Position numbers and translations under genes: made by a program. Of a stretch of 64,000 nucleotides of DNA, positions 50,274 through 59,073 are shown piece by piece. The notes under the pieces were generated by a model. That model saw only the letters and a program-made list of their open reading frames with translations, was not told where the DNA came from and ran no database searches. The stretch comes from Sphingobium herbicidovorans (lineage in GTDB: Bacteria > Pseudomonadota > Alphaproteobacteria > Sphingomonadales > Sphingomonadaceae), in contig NZ_CP020538.1 in assembly GCF_002080435.1 (NCBI RefSeq), forward strand, positions 2,537,501 through 2,601,500, read 5' to 3'. The number at the start of each line of letters is the position of its first letter. Within the stretch, counting starts at the first letter, position 1.

Positions 50274-50522
50274 ATGCCGACTTCCACTACCCCCGCGATC
50301 GAACGCATTGCCCGTGTGCTGGCGGGGCGCCAGTTGAGCCTGAATGGCGAGGGTAGCGATCCGCACGCGTCGGGAGCCGTGGACGCGAGCTGGCCCGATC
50401 ATGTCGATGACGCCTATGCGATCCTTCACACATTACGCGAACCGGACGAGCAGATGGCCCAGGCGGGCGATGTCGCGACATGGCGCAGGATGATCGGCGC
50501 GGTACTGGAGCGGCGGCCGTAG
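50274..50522 (+). CDS. 82-aa conserved hypothetical protein
   Basis: MPTSTTPAIERIARVLAGRQLSLNGEGSDPHASGAVDASWPDHVDDAYAILHTLREPDEQMAQAGDVATWRRMIGAVLERRP. The W-x-x-H-V-D-D-A-Y-A-I-L-x-T-L-R-E-P stretch is a familiar alphaproteobacterial pattern of unknown function. GGAG lies 9 nt before ATG 50274; the frame is open further up. It is cytosolic and helical. Confidence 0.68.
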   Translation: MPTSTTPAIERIARVLAGRQLSLNGEGSDPHASGAVDASWPDHVDDAYAILHTLREPDEQMAQAGDVATWRRMIGAVLERRP

Positions 50523-50545
50523 GGCGTTAAACGCGTGGTCGAAGC

Positions 50546-50905
50546 ATGAGCGGGCCGAAACTGAGGATAAAGACCCAGATCTATTGCGGTGACGAGATCG
50601 CGATGGGCCCGGGAAAGGCCGACCTGCTGGACGCCATCGCCAGCGAGGGTTCGATTTCGGCGGCGGGCCGCAAGCTCAAGATGAGCTATCGGCGATGCTG
50701 GATGCTTGTGGATGTCATGAACCGTTGTTGGGCCGGGCCTTTGGTGGCGACGTCGACCGAGGGCGCGCTGGTGACCGAACTGGGACAGCAGGTACTGGCC
50801 CAATATCGCGGATTGCAGAAGGCCACGGCCAGCGCGGCGGGCCAGACGCACTGGCCCGATCTTGCACAACAGGTGAGAGGAGAACCGTTGCCGCCGCGCG
50901 GATAG
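50546..50905 (+). CDS. ModE-like winged-HTH protein
   Basis: A 119-aa protein: LRIKTQIYCGDEIAMGPGKADLLDAIASEGSISAAGRKLKMSYRRCWMLVDVMNRCWAGPLVATSTEGALVTELGQQVLAQYRGLQ is the N-terminal winged-helix domain of ModE/LysR type. It lacks the C-terminal molybdate-binding domains of full ModE. Such short forms regulate molybdate or formate genes; the target here is unknown as no mod genes are in view. Confidence 0.85.
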   Translation: MSGPKLRIKTQIYCGDEIAMGPGKADLLDAIASEGSISAAGRKLKMSYRRCWMLVDVMNRCWAGPLVATSTEGALVTELGQQVLAQYRGLQKATASAAGQTHWPDLAQQVRGEPLPPRG

Positions 50906-51057
50906 CTATTCCATTCGGCGCATTCACAAAATTTACATGTTGCACCGCACAACGAAACATGATTCCTTGTAAAAGTCGACGCGGTCGGCGCTTAATCTTA
51001 CAGTAACCATGAAGGGCGCATGATCTGTCGATCGACTTGAAGTCGGAGGGCAAGAGC

Positions 51058-51606
51058 ATGGGCACCAATGCAAGACCGGCTGACGGGGCCATTACACTGG
51101 CTGAATTGCGTGAATTCGCCAGTTTCCCGTCTGCCACGCAGCGCTATATCCGCCGATCGCTGGATATCGGCCTCCACCGCCGCGACGCCATGAAGCTGTG
51201 GTCGCGCGACATGGTGGAGGAAGCGAGCATCCGCGCGCAGGCCCGCATCTATGGGCGCATCGACGAGATAAAGGCACGCGTGCCCGACGACAGCGGCCTT
51301 GACCAGATGGAGCCGTTCATGGCCCCGCTGGTGACGATTTCCGCCTTTGACCTGGGCCAGGACAGGCTGTGCAGCTTTTCCTCCTATCGTTTCCTGTACG
51401 AGCGGTTGCTGGGCGCGGGGTCCCGCCCATGGCTGCCGGGAGCCTTTTGCGCGGCGGCGAGCCTGCCGCACCTTCATCCCGAAAAGCGCCGGGCTTTGCT
51501 CCAGTCGATCAGCGAGGCGGCGGCGACGGCGGTGGGCTGGTCCAATCGCGAGCCGACCTTCTATCCCGAATGGGTGGAGAAGGTGGACATGAGCAAGGCG
51601 AACTGA
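51058..51606 (+). CDS. hypothetical protein
   Basis: A 182-aa protein, MGTNARPADGAITLAELREFASFPSATQRYIRRSLDIGLHRRDAMKLWSRDMVEEASIRAQARIYGRIDEIKARVP…, with helical N-terminal half and C-terminal FYPEWVEKVDMSKAN. GGAGGG lies 8 nt before ATG 51058; TTG 51037 is an upstream alternative. No family recognised. Confidence 0.6.
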   Translation: MGTNARPADGAITLAELREFASFPSATQRYIRRSLDIGLHRRDAMKLWSRDMVEEASIRAQARIYGRIDEIKARVPDDSGLDQMEPFMAPLVTISAFDLGQDRLCSFSSYRFLYERLLGAGSRPWLPGAFCAAASLPHLHPEKRRALLQSISEAAATAVGWSNREPTFYPEWVEKVDMSKAN

Positions 51607-51754
51607 AAGCGGCGAGGCGCTTGTCCAAGAGGACGGGCGCTACCGTTTGAAGCGATGACGGCGTGGTGGGCATGGCTCGCCGCGCCGTTGCTTTATCCTC
51701 GCGGGCGATGGATCGAGCGGCGGGCCGATAGCCACGCTTGGGCTGAAGCAAAAA

Positions 51755-51776
51755 GCCCCGCCTGAACAGACGGGGC
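51755..51776 (-). terminator. intrinsic-terminator-like hairpin
   Basis: On the minus strand GCCCCGTC/GGCGGGGC (one G-T pair) around a 6-nt loop is followed by TTTTT (51754-51750). It could end the transcript of the SDR gene about 250 bp upstream (on minus). The 421-bp gap 51607-52027 otherwise holds only this and the next hairpin. Confidence 0.55.
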
Positions 51777-51915
51777 CAGTTTGGGTCGCACTGCAGGAAA
51801 ACCTGCGCTCCCAATAGGTCATGGATAGGGCCGGGGTGCCATATATCAAAAGTGATAAAATCAAGAAAAACTATATAATCTCAATCAGTTATTCTTTGGA
51901 TTCAGACACAAGAAC

Positions 51916-51946
51916 GGCCCTGCCCGGGCTTGTATCGGGCGGGGCC
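51916..51946. repeat. 11-bp hairpin in the gap before the SDR gene
   Basis: GGCCCTGCCCG (51916-51926) pairs with CGGGCGGGGCC (51936-51946), one mismatch, loop 9 nt, no T-run on either side. It lies in AT-richer surroundings 82 bp beyond the SDR stop. It may be a processing or stabilising structure. Confidence 0.5.
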
Positions 51947-52027
51947 ATCAAGGAATGCAGCGGAATCTGCGTGCACTAAATGCTTGATTTGGCGATTAGT
52001 TCACGCGCGCGATGAATAAAATGATCG

Positions 52028-52882
52028 CTAACCGTTTATAATCGTTCCGCCGTTCGGGTGAAGGACCTGACCCGACATGTAGCTGGAGTCCTCGCAGGCG
52101 AGGAACAGGAAGGCCGGGGCGACTTCGTTGGGCTGGCCGGGGCGGCCCATGGGGGTCGATTCGCCGAAATGCTCCAGCTTCTCCTGACTGGCGCCGCCGC
52201 TGGGGTTGAGCGGCGTCCAGATCGGGCCGGGGGCGACGGCGTTGACGCGGATGCCGTCCTTCACCAGATTTTCCGACAGGCTGCGGGTGAAGGCCGTAAT
52301 CGCGCCCTTGGTGCTGCTATAGTCCAGCAGTTCCGACGATCCCCGATACATGGTGACACTGGTGCAGTTGATGATCGCCGCGCCTTTTTTCAGGTGCGGG
52401 CGGGCAGCCTGCGTCAGGAAGAACATGCCGAAGATGTTCGTCTGGAACGTGCGGCGCAGCTGTTCCTCCGTGATGTCGGTGATGTCCTGATCGGGATGTT
52501 GTTCGCCGGCATTGTTCACGAGGATGTCGAGGCGGCCGAAACGGTCGATGACCTTTTTGACGGCGTCTTCGCAGAACGCCTTGTCGCCGATATCCCCGGC
52601 GATGGTGAGCGCCTGCTGGCCTTCGCCCTCGACGATCTGCGCGGTTTTCCTGGCGTCGTCATGCTCGCACAGATAGAGGATGGCGACGTCCGCGCCTTCA
52701 CGGGCATAGAGGGCCGCGACCGCGCGGCCTATGCCGCTGTCGGCGCCGGTGACCAGGGCGACCTTGCCCGCGAGCCGACCGGAGCCGGGATAGCGGGGTT
52801 CCCATTCGGGTTTTGGCTCCAGCTTGCTTTCGTGGCCGGGCAGGGCGTCTTCGTTGATCATCTCTTCATGATGGTCGGACAT
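52028..52882 (-). CDS. SDR oxidoreductase, YghA / general-stress type
   Basis: A 284-aa NAD(P)-dependent short-chain dehydrogenase. The N-terminal extension (EPKPEWEPRYPGSGRLAGKVALVTG) is typical of the YghA/GSP39-like family. Motifs are TGADSGIGRAVA (cofactor), LVNNAGEQHP, INCTSVT (catalytic Ser), LDYSSTKGAITAF (Tyr-x3-Lys) and C-terminal SYMSGQVLHPNGGTIING. AAGGAG lies 8 nt before ATG 52882. Substrate unknown; homologues are stress-induced aldehyde/alcohol enzymes. Confidence 0.92.
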   Translation of the reverse strand: MSDHHEEMINEDALPGHESKLEPKPEWEPRYPGSGRLAGKVALVTGADSGIGRAVAALYAREGADVAILYLCEHDDARKTAQIVEGEGQQALTIAGDIGDKAFCEDAVKKVIDRFGRLDILVNNAGEQHPDQDITDITEEQLRRTFQTNIFGMFFLTQAARPHLKKGAAIINCTSVTMYRGSSELLDYSSTKGAITAFTRSLSENLVKDGIRVNAVAPGPIWTPLNPSGGASQEKLEHFGESTPMGRPGQPNEVAPAFLFLACEDSSYMSGQVLHPNGGTIING

Positions 52883-52905
52883 CGCACATCTCCTTTCCCC
52901 CGGCC

Positions 52906-52930
52906 AACACGTGGGGAAAGGGATGGTTCA
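52906..52930 (-). promoter_or_regulatory. possible degenerate EcfG promoter of the SDR gene
   Basis: On the minus strand TGAAC (52930-52926), 16 nt, TGTT (52909-52906): correct spacing, one change in each hexamer versus GGAAC…CGTT. It lies 24 bp before the start. Weak by itself. Confidence 0.35.
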
Positions 52931-53092
52931 GCGGCGTCTATATTTACGCTGCAACTGAGCAGGCGGCTCCAGATTGGCGGCGTCAGGCGCCGCAAAAGGA
53001 AGGCGCGACCTCCGACCGCACGCACGGGACGCTAAGCGCACCGGAAGAATAAAACTGCCTTGGGACCGACGACAGCCTGGGGCGGGTGAAGC

Positions 53093-53455
53093 CTAGCCGA
53101 TAATCGCAGGAGCAGTGCCATAATAGCTGGACACGCGGTCGGCATAGGCTTGGTTGAACTCCGGAGCGTTATTCGCCCAGCTCGGCCCGCCCTCAAGCAC
53201 TCGCCTGTCAATTGTGACGATATAATCGTCGCCTTCCGTCTCATAGGCGAGCAAGCTGAATGGAACAGGATAGAAGCTCTGGTTGAAACCGAGAAAACCG
53301 CCAAGGCTTAGCACGGCATAGGTCGACTGACCTGAACGCTTGTCCACCATAAGCGCCTTGACGTGGCCGAGGCTATCACCATCGCGTGACCGCACCTTTA
53401 AACCGGAGGTGGTTGCTTCAACCAGCGTCGGCGTTGCAACGGGGGATTCTGTCAT
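53093..53455 (-). CDS. PRC-barrel domain protein
   Basis: A 120-aa protein with one PRC-barrel: VEATTSGLKVRSRDGDSLGHVKALMVDKRSGQSTYAVLSLGGFLGFNQSFYPVPFSLLAYETEGDDYIVTIDRRVLEGGPSW. Such proteins in alphaproteobacteria are stress-associated and may act with ribosome or photosynthetic assembly factors; the role here is unknown. ATG 53455 has AAAGGA 9 nt upstream. It follows the DUF2383 gene and may share its stress promoter. Confidence 0.88.
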   Translation of the reverse strand: MTESPVATPTLVEATTSGLKVRSRDGDSLGHVKALMVDKRSGQSTYAVLSLGGFLGFNQSFYPVPFSLLAYETEGDDYIVTIDRRVLEGGPSWANNAPEFNQAYADRVSSYYGTAPAIIG

Positions 53456-53490
53456 GACCGGGTCCTTTTGCGACAGCTGCTGCTGATTGT

Positions 53491-53520
53491 GAGGGCCGGT
53501 CAAACTGAGTCCCGGCCCTC
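53491..53520. repeat. hairpin between the DUF2383 and PRC-barrel genes
   Basis: GAGGGCCGG/CCGGCCCTC, a perfect 9-bp stem with a 12-nt loop, no T-run on either strand. It begins 8 bp after the DUF2383 stop on the transcript and may separate or stabilise the two cistrons. Confidence 0.55.
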
Positions 53521-53527
53521 ATGAAAA

Positions 53528-53980
53528 TCAGCCTCCCATTGAATGCTTCAGCGCACTCATCTCGTCATGGCCAGCCCGGACCGACTGCCACGCGTCGTCC
53601 ACCGCGGTCCTTGCGGTGGGCGACAGGTCGACTTCCGCAAGAGCGGTCTCGAACTTCGCCTTGAGATAGTCTTCGCCGCGCTCGATCTCAGCCACGATTG
53701 CTTTGTCATCGCGGCCCGTCACGGCCTCTCTAAGGCTTTGGAAAGCGCGATGAGCGCCACCAAGTAGCGTACCATCGTCCTCTGGATTGCCGCCTGCGGC
53801 CGCCACCGCGGATTGAAGCTTCGTAACCGCGGATTGACGCTCACGAGCGCGCGCGTTGAACTTGTCGGCAAGAGTTTGGTTGGCGATGTCGCCTGCCGAT
53901 TTCTGGTAGCCTTCGACGCTGTCGAGAAGAGTAGCGATTAGCGTGTTGAGCACGCCGACGTCCTTGGTACTGGTGGTCAT
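53528..53980 (-). CDS. DUF2383 / PA2169-type four-helix-bundle protein
   Basis: A 150-aa ferritin-like helical protein: VGVLNTLIATLLDSVEGYQKSAGDIANQTLADKFNARARERQSAVTKLQSAVAAAGGNPEDDGTLLGGAHRAFQSLREAVTGRDDKAIVAEIERGEDYLKAKFETAL is the PA2169/DUF2383 pattern. Metal residues are not certain. ATG 53980 has GAAGGATG 8 nt before it. The promoter upstream is an exact EcfG match. Homologues are stress proteins of unknown biochemical role. Confidence 0.88.
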   Translation of the reverse strand: MTTSTKDVGVLNTLIATLLDSVEGYQKSAGDIANQTLADKFNARARERQSAVTKLQSAVAAAGGNPEDDGTLLGGAHRAFQSLREAVTGRDDKAIVAEIERGEDYLKAKFETALAEVDLSPTARTAVDDAWQSVRAGHDEMSALKHSMGG

Positions 53981-54013
53981 AGTTTCATCCTTCGATGCCG
54001 GAGGTGTGTCGTG

Positions 54014-54038
54014 AACGCCCCGTGCTCCCCGCCGTTCC
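54014..54038 (-). promoter_or_regulatory. EcfG-type promoter, exact match, of the DUF2383 gene
   Basis: On the minus strand GGAAC (54038-54034), 16 nt, CGTT (54017-54014). This equals the sphingomonad/Caulobacter general-stress consensus and lies 33 bp before the start codon. Confidence 0.75.
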
Positions 54039-54277
54039 GTCGCACCGGCCATGCGGGAAGCCATGAAGCCCATGCCGGCCAACAGCGCGGGGACAAGGAT
54101 CATCGACCGACAGTAGCGGCAGCAACGCGCAATTTTATGCGCTCATTTTATATCGAGGGCCTCGAGCCGGGCCTGATCGCGCAGGGTTGCCAAGGATCAC
54201 CCGGGCTCGTGACTGGACTTGCGCTCCGGTGAGGCTACAACAGTGCCGAGCCATTTCCATCGGGCACGGATGAGCGC

Positions 54278-54661
54278 ATGACCAGGCCTAAACTTGCAGC
54301 GGTCAAATTGCAGACCTCGGATCTTGCGGCGTGCGAGCGTTTCTTCGGAGACGTGTTCGGATTCGAGGTCACTCACCGTTACGGCGGCGCCGTCGGGGAT
54401 GCTTTCGCGGAAACAGTTATGGCGTTGCCTGGAGAGGACGGGCTGCTGCTCAAGTTTCTCCAACCGAGCGAAGGCAGCGCGAACGCTATGGGAGCGACCA
54501 TCCAAATCCGGCTGGATGATGTCGATAAGGCTCTAAAGGCTGGCGTGGCGGCTGGCGCGTCAGTTCTGATGCAGCCAACCAGTTTCCTGGAAGCTGGAGT
54601 CCGCATGGCGGTAATCAGGACTGGTCAAGACCTTGAGATCGAACTTGTACAAGCCGTTTGA
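54278..54661 (+). CDS. VOC-family (glyoxalase-like) protein
   Basis: A 127-aa vicinal-oxygen-chelate protein: two beta-alpha-beta units, LAAVKLQTSDLAACERFFGDVFGFEVTHRYG and AMGATIQIRLDDVDKALKAGVAAGASVLMQPTSFLEAGVRMAVIRTGQDLEIELVQ, the final Glu being the usual metal ligand. The first metal ligand position looks like Lys instead of His, so it may not be a glyoxalase. Substrate unknown. Confidence 0.85.
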   Translation: MTRPKLAAVKLQTSDLAACERFFGDVFGFEVTHRYGGAVGDAFAETVMALPGEDGLLLKFLQPSEGSANAMGATIQIRLDDVDKALKAGVAAGASVLMQPTSFLEAGVRMAVIRTGQDLEIELVQAV

Positions 54662-55315
54662 GCAGCATCGCCGCTGGCTGCCCGAGGCGCTTCTCTAGCG
54701 GCTAGGGTGTCAGGTCCTGCTAAGACATAATTCGGATAGGCTTATATAAAAATCCTACAAATGCTCGCCAAGATTAATCACGGGCAAGTATCTAGGCTTG
54801 GCTACAATTGATTTCACGCGGCGAATCATGAAAATGCCGCTACGGTAGCGGGGAAACATCGGCGTGGAGAGGGTGCATAGGAAGTTATCGCTGACTGCTG
54901 GATCATAGGTAGGCCAGGTGACATTCGCTGATGCCGTCAGGAGATCGACGGCACTGGCATGCTTTGGTTTAGCGCCCACATCAGCTCGATAAGTCTTTCG
55001 CACTCTTCCACTTGCTCTTCGCCCCGGAGATGTTGGAAGTGCCGCTTCACATGTCGATCCACGTATAGCGACCGTCCAGCGTACGCCATCGTCCATTTCC
55101 CAAAGCGTCTAACCGATCGTTGGGGAACAGGTAATAGAGTTATCTGATCGTGACGCTTATCTTTTTGAATGCTAGCCATGATCTCATCTACTGAGCTGCC
55201 CGGTCCTTCCAGCAACTGCGCGAACCGTGCACCAGTATAAATCAGAGATCCTGACCTGCCCCCCGCTGGCTCCCTCGATTTGATGTAGAGTCTGCCCCAA
55301 CGAAGGAGCAGACGA

Positions 55316-55579
55316 ATGAGGAAGAGCCGTTTCACCGAGGAGCAGATCATCGGCATGATCAAGGAGCAGGAGGCCGGGCTCCCCACGGCGGAGGTTTGCC
55401 GCAAGCATGGGCTGAGCCCGGCGACATTCTACAAGCTGAAGGCCAAGTACGGCGGCCTGGAGGTGTCCGATGCACGGCGGCTGCGCCAGCTGGAGGACGA
55501 GAACGCGAAGCTCAAGCGGTTGCTCGCCGAGAGCGTGCTGGACAACGCGATCCTGAAGGACCTGTTGGGAAAAGTCTGA
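55316..55579 (+). CDS. IS3-family transposase OrfA
   Basis: 87 aa: [87 protein letters not shown]. It has the N-terminal helix-turn-helix that binds the ends and a leucine zipper. It ends after the slippery run G GGA AAA (55567-55573), where -1 slippage makes the full transposase. Confidence 0.94.
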   Translation: MRKSRFTEEQIIGMIKEQEAGLPTAEVCRKHGLSPATFYKLKAKYGGLEVSDARRLRQLEDENAKLKRLLAESVLDNAILKDLLGKV

Positions 55580-56469
55580 CGACGCCAGGCCAGCGACGGG
55601 ACGCAGCGCTCGGCGTGATGCGGGACTACGAGGTCTCGCAGCGCCGGGCTTGCGGGCTGGTTGGCGTCGATCCCAAGACGGTCCGGCGAGAACGTCCGCC
55701 CGACCACGCCGAGATCCGCGAGGAGATGCGCGAGATCGCCGCTGCGCGTCGCCGGTTCGGTTACCGGCGCGTCGGCGTGATGCTCGAACGCAAGGGGCAC
55801 ATCATGAACCACAAGAAGCTCTACCGGCTGTACCGGGAGGAGGGTCTGTCGGTCCGCCGCCGGCGCGGGCGCAAGCGGGCTCGCGGCAGTCGAACGCCGA
55901 TGCCGGTCCCGCTGCGGCCGAACGCCCGCTGGTCGATGGACTTCGTGGCCGATACGTTCGGCGCCTCCCGCCGGCTGCGCATCTTGGCGATCAACGATGA
56001 CTTCTGTCGCGAAAACCTCTGCCTCGTAGGTGACACCAGCATCTCCGGCGTGCGGGTGGCGCGCGAGCTGGACACGCTGGTGCGGCTATATGGCAAACCG
56101 ACTTGCATCGTCAGCGACAACGGGACCGAGTTCACCAGCCGGGCGATCCTGAAATGGGCGAGCGAGAACCGGGTCGAGTGGCACTACATCGATCCCGGCA
56201 AGCCGCAGCAGAATGCGTTCATTGAATCGTTCAATGGGTCGCTGCGCGACGAGCTCTTGAATGAGGAACTGTTCGACAGCCTTGCCGACGCCCGCCGCAA
56301 GCTGGCTGTCTGGCGCTATGACTATAACAACGTCAGACCGCACTCATCCCTGGGGAACCGAACACCGGCACAAGCGCGCCGGGCGTTCCTGCAAAATGGA
56401 AGCGTCCCACCCGGCGCGCTTGTGCCGGTGGGACAGCACGAATATCAAACCGGTGGACTCTCGTTATGA
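55573..56469 (+). CDS. IS3-family transposase OrfB (DDE domain)
   Basis: About 298 aa as the frameshift part of OrfAB (independent start possibly ATG 55618). It has HTH_21 ([24 protein letters not shown]) and the rve/DDE core: MDFVADTF (Asp), [12 protein letters not shown] (Asp), [19 protein letters not shown] (Glu). The C-terminal [19 protein letters not shown] is typical. No frame damage visible. Confidence 0.94.
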   Translation, partial: SLTTPGQRRDAALGVMRDYEVSQRRACGLVGVDPKTVRRERPPDHAEIREEMREIAAARRRFGYRRVGVMLERKGHIMNHKKLYRLYREEGLSVRRRRGRKRARGSRTPMPVPLRPNARWSMDFVADTFGASRRLRILAINDDFCRENLCLVGDTSISGVRVARELDTLVRLYGKPTCIVSDNGTEFTSRAILKWASENRVEWHYIDPGKPQQNAFIESFNGSLRDELLNEELFDSLADARRKLAVWRYDYNNVRPHSSLGNRTPAQARRAFLQNGSVPPGALVPVGQHEYQTGGLSL

Positions 56470-56609
56470 CCGCGGGACCAGCGGGGGGCAGGTCAATCCG
56501 CTCACATCCATTATGCCATTTCGGATTCGAGCGCTTTTTACCATGGAGTTTACCTCCTCCTCGGCGATTTCGCCGGGGACAAGCGACCGACTGACATATA
56601 AAATGGACT

Positions 56610-58409
56610 TCACCGTGGGCTCCTTGGATCATTGGGGAACAACAGCCTACCGGGCTGATCCTGCTTCAGCAAAGAGACGACCCATTGAGATGTTTTTGCT
56701 GGTGCGTACAAAAATCCCTGCCCAAAGTTGCATCCCATGGCGACCACGGCGTCATGCTGAGCGGGCGTTTCGATCCCTTCTGCTACCGACTTCACGCCCA
56801 GGTTACGGCCTAAATTGACCAGAGCCGCCACGATTGCAGTATCGTCCGGGCTGATGTGGATGTTTTTAATAAATGATTGGTCGATCTTGATGATATCGAC
56901 AGGAAATTGCTTGAGGTGGGACAAGGACGCGTAGCCAGTTCCGAAATCGTCCAAGGCGATTGATATTCCTTCTTCGCTGAGCAACTGAAGTGCTTCGTCC
57001 ACATGTTCGGCGCCCCGCCCCAGGAACACGGTTTCTCTCACTTCTACCTGTATTCGAGAAGGAGGAATGCCGCTGCGATGAAGCCGACCCAAAAGGCGCT
57101 CTGCGAAGCCGCTGTCGCTTAAGTCTGCTGCCGAAATGTTGATCGCGACGTGACCATAAGGCAGGCCCTCCCTCTGCCAGGCGCAGATGTCGTCCAGCAC
57201 GCTGCTTATGATGCGTTCACTGATCGCTGATGCTAGCGTGGGTTCCTCGAGCGCGGCCGAGATTGCTTGCGGGGAATTGATCTTGCCAGCCGGCGAGCGC
57301 CACCGAAGCAGGGCTTCGAAACCAGCCACAGCATGAGTGAGAAAGCACAGCTTGGGTTGGTAATGTGGCTCTATGCGTCCCCCGGACAAAGCCGTCCGAG
57401 CCACGTTGATCATGGATGCATCGATTTGCAGCTTCTGGCGAAGCTCGTTCCTGAATATGCTGAGGGAGCCGAGACGCAGGCGCTTCGCGTCATAAAGCGC
57501 AATATCGGCTGCTTTGAAAAGTTCTGAACTTGAACGTCCGTGGCGAGGGAATGTGGCTGCGCCGATGCTGGCTTGGCAATCGACAGATCGATCTTTGAAG
57601 CTGAAAGGCGAACTCAGGGCTGAGAAAATCTTCCGGCTTAGCGCCTCAAGGTCCTCCTTCGTGTTCGCCGCCGTCAACACCGCGAACTCGTCGCCACCCA
57701 GCCGGGCGGCAAAGTTCGGACGAACAGCGTTGTTCAGCCGAACCGCAACATTGCGGAGCAGCGCGTCTCCTGCATCGTGGCCCAGAGTATCATTGATATA
57801 TTTGAAGTTATCCAGATCACAAAGCAGCATAGAAAATCCGCCGCCGCTGTGCTTTCGAGCCTTTACTCGCTTTTCTATTTCTTCCTGGAAAGCGGCACGA
57901 TTAGGCAGCCCCGTGACCGCATCCTCAAAAGACAGGCGACGCAGTCTCGCTTCCGCTTCTTTCCTGCCCGTAATGTCCCGCAATACGACGAGTACGTACC
58001 AGTCCAGCCCATGGATTACGCGTGTCGCTTCCACTTCACGCCAAGCGCTTCGTAGGTCTGGTGAAGGTGATTTAAACTCTACTTCGATTTGATTGCACTG
58101 CTCGACCGATAGGAGTGACTGCACCACGTTGATAAGTTCGGAAGGCGCCATATCATGCAGAGACGAACCCGGCAGTTTTGATGGATCATTGCGAAAAAAA
58201 GAACCGCAGCGATCATTGAAGCGGACCACGTGCCATGCCGAATCGAGCAGGAACGCCGCGTGCGGGGACTGGCTCACCATCTCACCAAGGAGCGAAACAG
58301 CCATCGTTTCGCAGGAACGCGGCCTTATGGCGCCGGGGTTCTGTTCCGAATCGCCAGGCGAGAGTGGTTCTGAAGCGAGGACGCCGGCGAAATGCTTATT
58401 GTGCAGCAT
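56610..58409 (-). CDS. PAS-GGDEF-EAL c-di-GMP signalling protein
   Basis: A 599-aa protein (ATG 58409, GAGGA upstream; TTG 58412 adds one residue). It has a PAS domain (about 40-150, SQSPHAAFLLDSAWHVVRFNDRC… VLRDITGRKEAEARL), GGDEF (about 160-320) with LGGDEF intact but no RxxD inhibition site just before it, and EAL (about 335-590) with FEALLRW, AINISAADL, IALDDFGTGYASL, IKIDQSFI and AEGIETPAQ. Both cyclase and phosphodiesterase residues are present. Its stop overlaps the BLUF start, and it would have worked with that light sensor. Confidence 0.92.
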   Translation of the reverse strand: MLHNKHFAGVLASEPLSPGDSEQNPGAIRPRSCETMAVSLLGEMVSQSPHAAFLLDSAWHVVRFNDRCGSFFRNDPSKLPGSSLHDMAPSELINVVQSLLSVEQCNQIEVEFKSPSPDLRSAWREVEATRVIHGLDWYVLVVLRDITGRKEAEARLRRLSFEDAVTGLPNRAAFQEEIEKRVKARKHSGGGFSMLLCDLDNFKYINDTLGHDAGDALLRNVAVRLNNAVRPNFAARLGGDEFAVLTAANTKEDLEALSRKIFSALSSPFSFKDRSVDCQASIGAATFPRHGRSSSELFKAADIALYDAKRLRLGSLSIFRNELRQKLQIDASMINVARTALSGGRIEPHYQPKLCFLTHAVAGFEALLRWRSPAGKINSPQAISAALEEPTLASAISERIISSVLDDICAWQREGLPYGHVAINISAADLSDSGFAERLLGRLHRSGIPPSRIQVEVRETVFLGRGAEHVDEALQLLSEEGISIALDDFGTGYASLSHLKQFPVDIIKIDQSFIKNIHISPDDTAIVAALVNLGRNLGVKSVAEGIETPAQHDAVVAMGCNFGQGFLYAPAKTSQWVVSLLKQDQPGRLLFPNDPRSPR

Positions 58410-58848
58410 CAACGCCGTCCTCAGAAGTGATGAATTCTACGACGATACCTTCCGCACGACCAGCGTAAACGGGATGAGCGCGAAATTCAGCGTTAAATCG
58501 CTGATAATTCCCGCGTGCATCTGCTAGTCGGCATTGGACACATTGACTTTCCTGAGTAGAGAATAAAGCCGCGGCCGCGCGATTCATTGATCTAATATCG
58601 TCGTGGTGAAGCGAACTATACTCATTGAATAAGCCGTGCTCAAAGAAGTTCGTGCCGGTAAATTCAATCCATTCTGAGTTGAAAATCTTCATCCTGCCAT
58701 CTTGGCTTGACCACCAGGCTTTGTTTGGCAGGGCATCCAAATGCGCTCGCAACAGAGCGTATGCCGGCCTTCCAAGCTGCAAGGGCTCGTGTTCTTGCAG
58801 CCCGCACATTCTGGTGGACCGGAACTGCTTGGAGCATATGAATGACAT
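58396..58848 (-). CDS. PAS-domain protein, first gene of the sensory operon
   Basis: A 150-aa protein with one PAS fold (about 30-140: ALLRAHLDALPNKAWWSSQDGRMKIFNSEWIEFTGTNFFEHGLFNEYSSLHHDDIRSMNRAAAALFSTQ…RLADARGNYQRFNAEFRAHPVYAG). ATG 58848 has GGGAGGAG upstream. It overlaps the GGDEF-EAL gene by 14 bp. Without an output domain, it probably passes a signal to its neighbours. Confidence 0.78.
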   Translation of the reverse strand: MSFICSKQFRSTRMCGLQEHEPLQLGRPAYALLRAHLDALPNKAWWSSQDGRMKIFNSEWIEFTGTNFFEHGLFNEYSSLHHDDIRSMNRAAAALFSTQESQCVQCRLADARGNYQRFNAEFRAHPVYAGRAEGIVVEFITSEDGVDAAQ

Positions 58849-59073
58849 AGGCTCTCCTCCCCAAAGGCTTTTTTCTGTGCAAGGAAGAATATGCTCGGTG
58901 AGTAAACTTTGGCCTGAAGCTGCTCTTCGGAGAACCCGTACGTGTTTACCGCAACCCGTCTCATTTGGCTGGTTTATCAACAGAAAATGTGAAAGAGTCC
59001 CGGCAAGTAGCTAGGCATCCAGGACAGCGGTCGGGTCAACCAAGCGCACTAGCCTGTTGATGCGAGATCACAC

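Larger units (their letters stand above)
55252..56495 (+). mobile_element. IS3-family insertion sequence, IS407 group
   Basis: 1,244 bp. Terminal inverted repeats begin TGACCTGCCCCCCGCTGG on both ends (left from 55252; right, on the complement, from 56495). The flanks carry a 4-bp direct repeat ATCC (55248-55251 and 56496-56499), the size made by IS407-type elements. Two overlapping frames (orfA, orfB) encode the transposase through a -1 frameshift. The element appears intact and possibly active. Confidence 0.93.
54937..56613 (-). pseudogene. BLUF blue-light receptor gene interrupted by an IS element
   Basis: Removing the IS at 55252-56495 and one ATCC copy joins 56613-56500 to 55251-54937 in frame and gives 142 aa: MKSILYVSRSLVPGEIAEEE… …RNGIMDVSGSLIYTGARFAQLLEGPGSSVDEIM…RRFGKWTMAYAGRSL. 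BLUF residues are present: Tyr6 (LYVSRS), Asn32 (RNGI) and Gln50 (RFAQLLEG), matching the FAD photoswitch triad. The start is GTG 56613 with AAGGAG 6 nt upstream, overlapping the GGDEF-EAL stop (GTGA). In this strain the protein is lost. Confidence 0.85.

Noticed and set aside
54755..55096. 113-aa minus-strand open frame
   Set aside because: Overlaps the 3' part of the BLUF gene in another frame; the BLUF frame is clearly the coding one.
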